Shown here piece by piece: positions 4,390 to 5,047 of a stretch of DNA of 5,047 bases (positions are counted from its first letter, which is position 1; each line of letters starts with the position of its first letter). The position numbers and the translations under genes were made by a program. The DNA comes from Candidatus Omnitrophota bacterium (lineage in GTDB: Bacteria > Omnitrophota > Gorgyraeia > Tantalellales > Tantalellaceae): the NCBI GenBank assembly GCA_013204685.1, contig JABMSC010000231.1:1-5047 (forward strand). The letters run 5' to 3'. The notes beneath the pieces are model-generated. The model searched no databases. It was not told the origin of the DNA and saw nothing but the letters and a program-made list of their open reading frames with translations.

Positions 4390-5047
4390 TTTTCCCTCCT
4401 TTAAAAACAGGCAATTTGACAGTAAATATAGTACCTTCGCCCGGTTTGCTATCTACCAGAATAACCCCTTCGTGGTTTTCGATTATTTTATAAACGATCG
4501 CCAGGCCCAGCCCGGTCCCCTTTTCTTTTGTAGAAAAGAACGGATTAAATATCTTATTCAGTGTTTCAGTGTCCATTCCTTTGCCGGTATCTTTGAATTC
4601 GGCTACAACCAGTTCATCTCCCTTTTTTATCTCGACCCGCCCGAATCCGGCATATGGTTTTGCAGCTGTCTCTCGGAAGGTCCTTACTGTAAGCTGCCCT
4701 TTTTCTCCCATAGATTGAACTGAATTGAGCATTATATTCAAAAATACTTCCTGCAGCTGATTGTAATTACCGAATGTTTTCGGGATATTATCATCCATCT
4801 TAAAATTCACTATAACATTACCCAGCTTTATTTGATATTTCAATAAACCATAAACTTTTTGTATGGCCTGATTTATGTCGATCGCGCTAAATGCCTCACC
4901 AGCCGCTCTTGAGAACTCCATCAGCTTCGCAACTATAAGCTTTATCCTTTCGGTCTGTTCTCTTATGCTTCTAGCAGCATCCTTGATCTCACGATCCACA
5001 TTTTTGCGAATGGTTAATATCTCTGCTTCCCCAGAAATAGCAAAAAG
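4361..5047 (-). CDS. sensor histidine kinase, C-terminal part (5' end outside the window)
   Basis: The catalytic portion of a two-component histidine kinase, 228 residues visible. The frame is open to the right edge, so the apparent GTG start at 4999 is not the real start: the 16 codons before it read LFAISGEAEILTIRKN. This matches the part of a HisKA dimerisation domain that directly follows the H-box (HExxNPLxAI), placing the phospho-accepting His a few residues beyond the window. The helix continues through IREQTERIKLIVAKLMEFSR. The HATPase_c domain follows: N-box EVFLNIMLNSVQSM at about 100-113, G1 box DTGKGMD near 153, F-box FNPFF at 167-171 and G2 box GTGLGLA at 177-183. Sensor and membrane segments cannot be seen, so the signal is unknown. 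The gene's end overlaps the response regulator by 29 bases, its most likely partner. Confidence 0.95.
   Translation of the reverse strand, partial: LFAISGEAEILTIRKNVDREIKDAARSIREQTERIKLIVAKLMEFSRAAGEAFSAIDINQAIQKVYGLLKYQIKLGNVIVNFKMDDNIPKTFGNYNQLQEVFLNIMLNSVQSMGEKGQLTVRTFRETAAKPYAGFGRVEIKKGDELVVAEFKDTGKGMDTETLNKIFNPFFSTKEKGTGLGLAIVYKIIENHEGVILVDSKPGEGTIFTVKLPVFKGGKNVQKDSSDR
4395..4403 (-). promoter_or_regulatory. ribosome binding site of the response regulator, inside the kinase gene
   Basis: On the minus strand TAAAGGAGG lies five bases before the ATG at 4387-4389 and within the kinase coding sequence (the FKGGK codons). Together with the overlap it implies translational coupling and independent re-initiation on the regulator. 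Confidence 0.75.

Noticed and set aside
4334..4723. Plus-strand open frame of 129 codons opposite the kinase/regulator junction
   Set aside because: Antisense to two clear two-component genes, with a composition unlike a folded protein.

Overview
All recognisable genes lie on the minus strand, and no convincing gene lies on the plus strand. The window shows moderate GC, compact gene spacing, clear AGGAGG-type ribosome binding sites, a rho-independent terminator and an exported glycine-zipper protein typical of diderm bacteria. It also carries a spacer packed with heptamer repeats and a REP-like palindrome. From memory, this mix resembles genomes of uncultured diderm lineages such as Omnitrophota, Nitrospirota or Desulfobacterota. 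No marker gene fixes the phylum, so that placement is a guess.

In the direction of transcription (high to low coordinates), the window opens inside a sensor histidine kinase (4361-5047). Its N-terminal part, including the phospho-accepting histidine, lies beyond the right edge. Its 3' end overlaps by 29 bases a single-domain CheY-like response regulator (4018-4389), so the two form a translationally coupled two-component pair with no DNA-binding output domain. Next, behind its own likely promoter and before a strong terminator, is a monocistronic gene for a small secreted protein (3497-3931). It has a signal peptide, a glycine-zipper segment, QQPxY repeats and a run of GX3 repeats.

After a 230-base spacer with an AT-rich dyad and a short GGGGACAG-type element comes a likely two-gene unit: a DRE-TIM metallolyase (aldolase/HMGL-like, 2316-3266) and, 8 bases later, exodeoxyribonuclease III (1552-2307). 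A 177-base spacer follows, made almost entirely of two heptamer arrays on either side of a REP-like palindrome. The last full gene is a radical SAM protein of unknown function with several extra cysteines (76-1374). The first 70 bases may hold the start of a further minus-strand gene, but too little is present to be sure.

The genes do not form one obvious pathway: signalling, an envelope protein, an aldolase-type enzyme, DNA repair and an uncharacterised radical SAM enzyme. No defence system, CRISPR array, transposase, phage gene or RNA gene is visible. The most distinctive items are the repeat-built spacer at 1386-1558 and the modular secreted protein. I see no strong evidence for a wholly new biological system.
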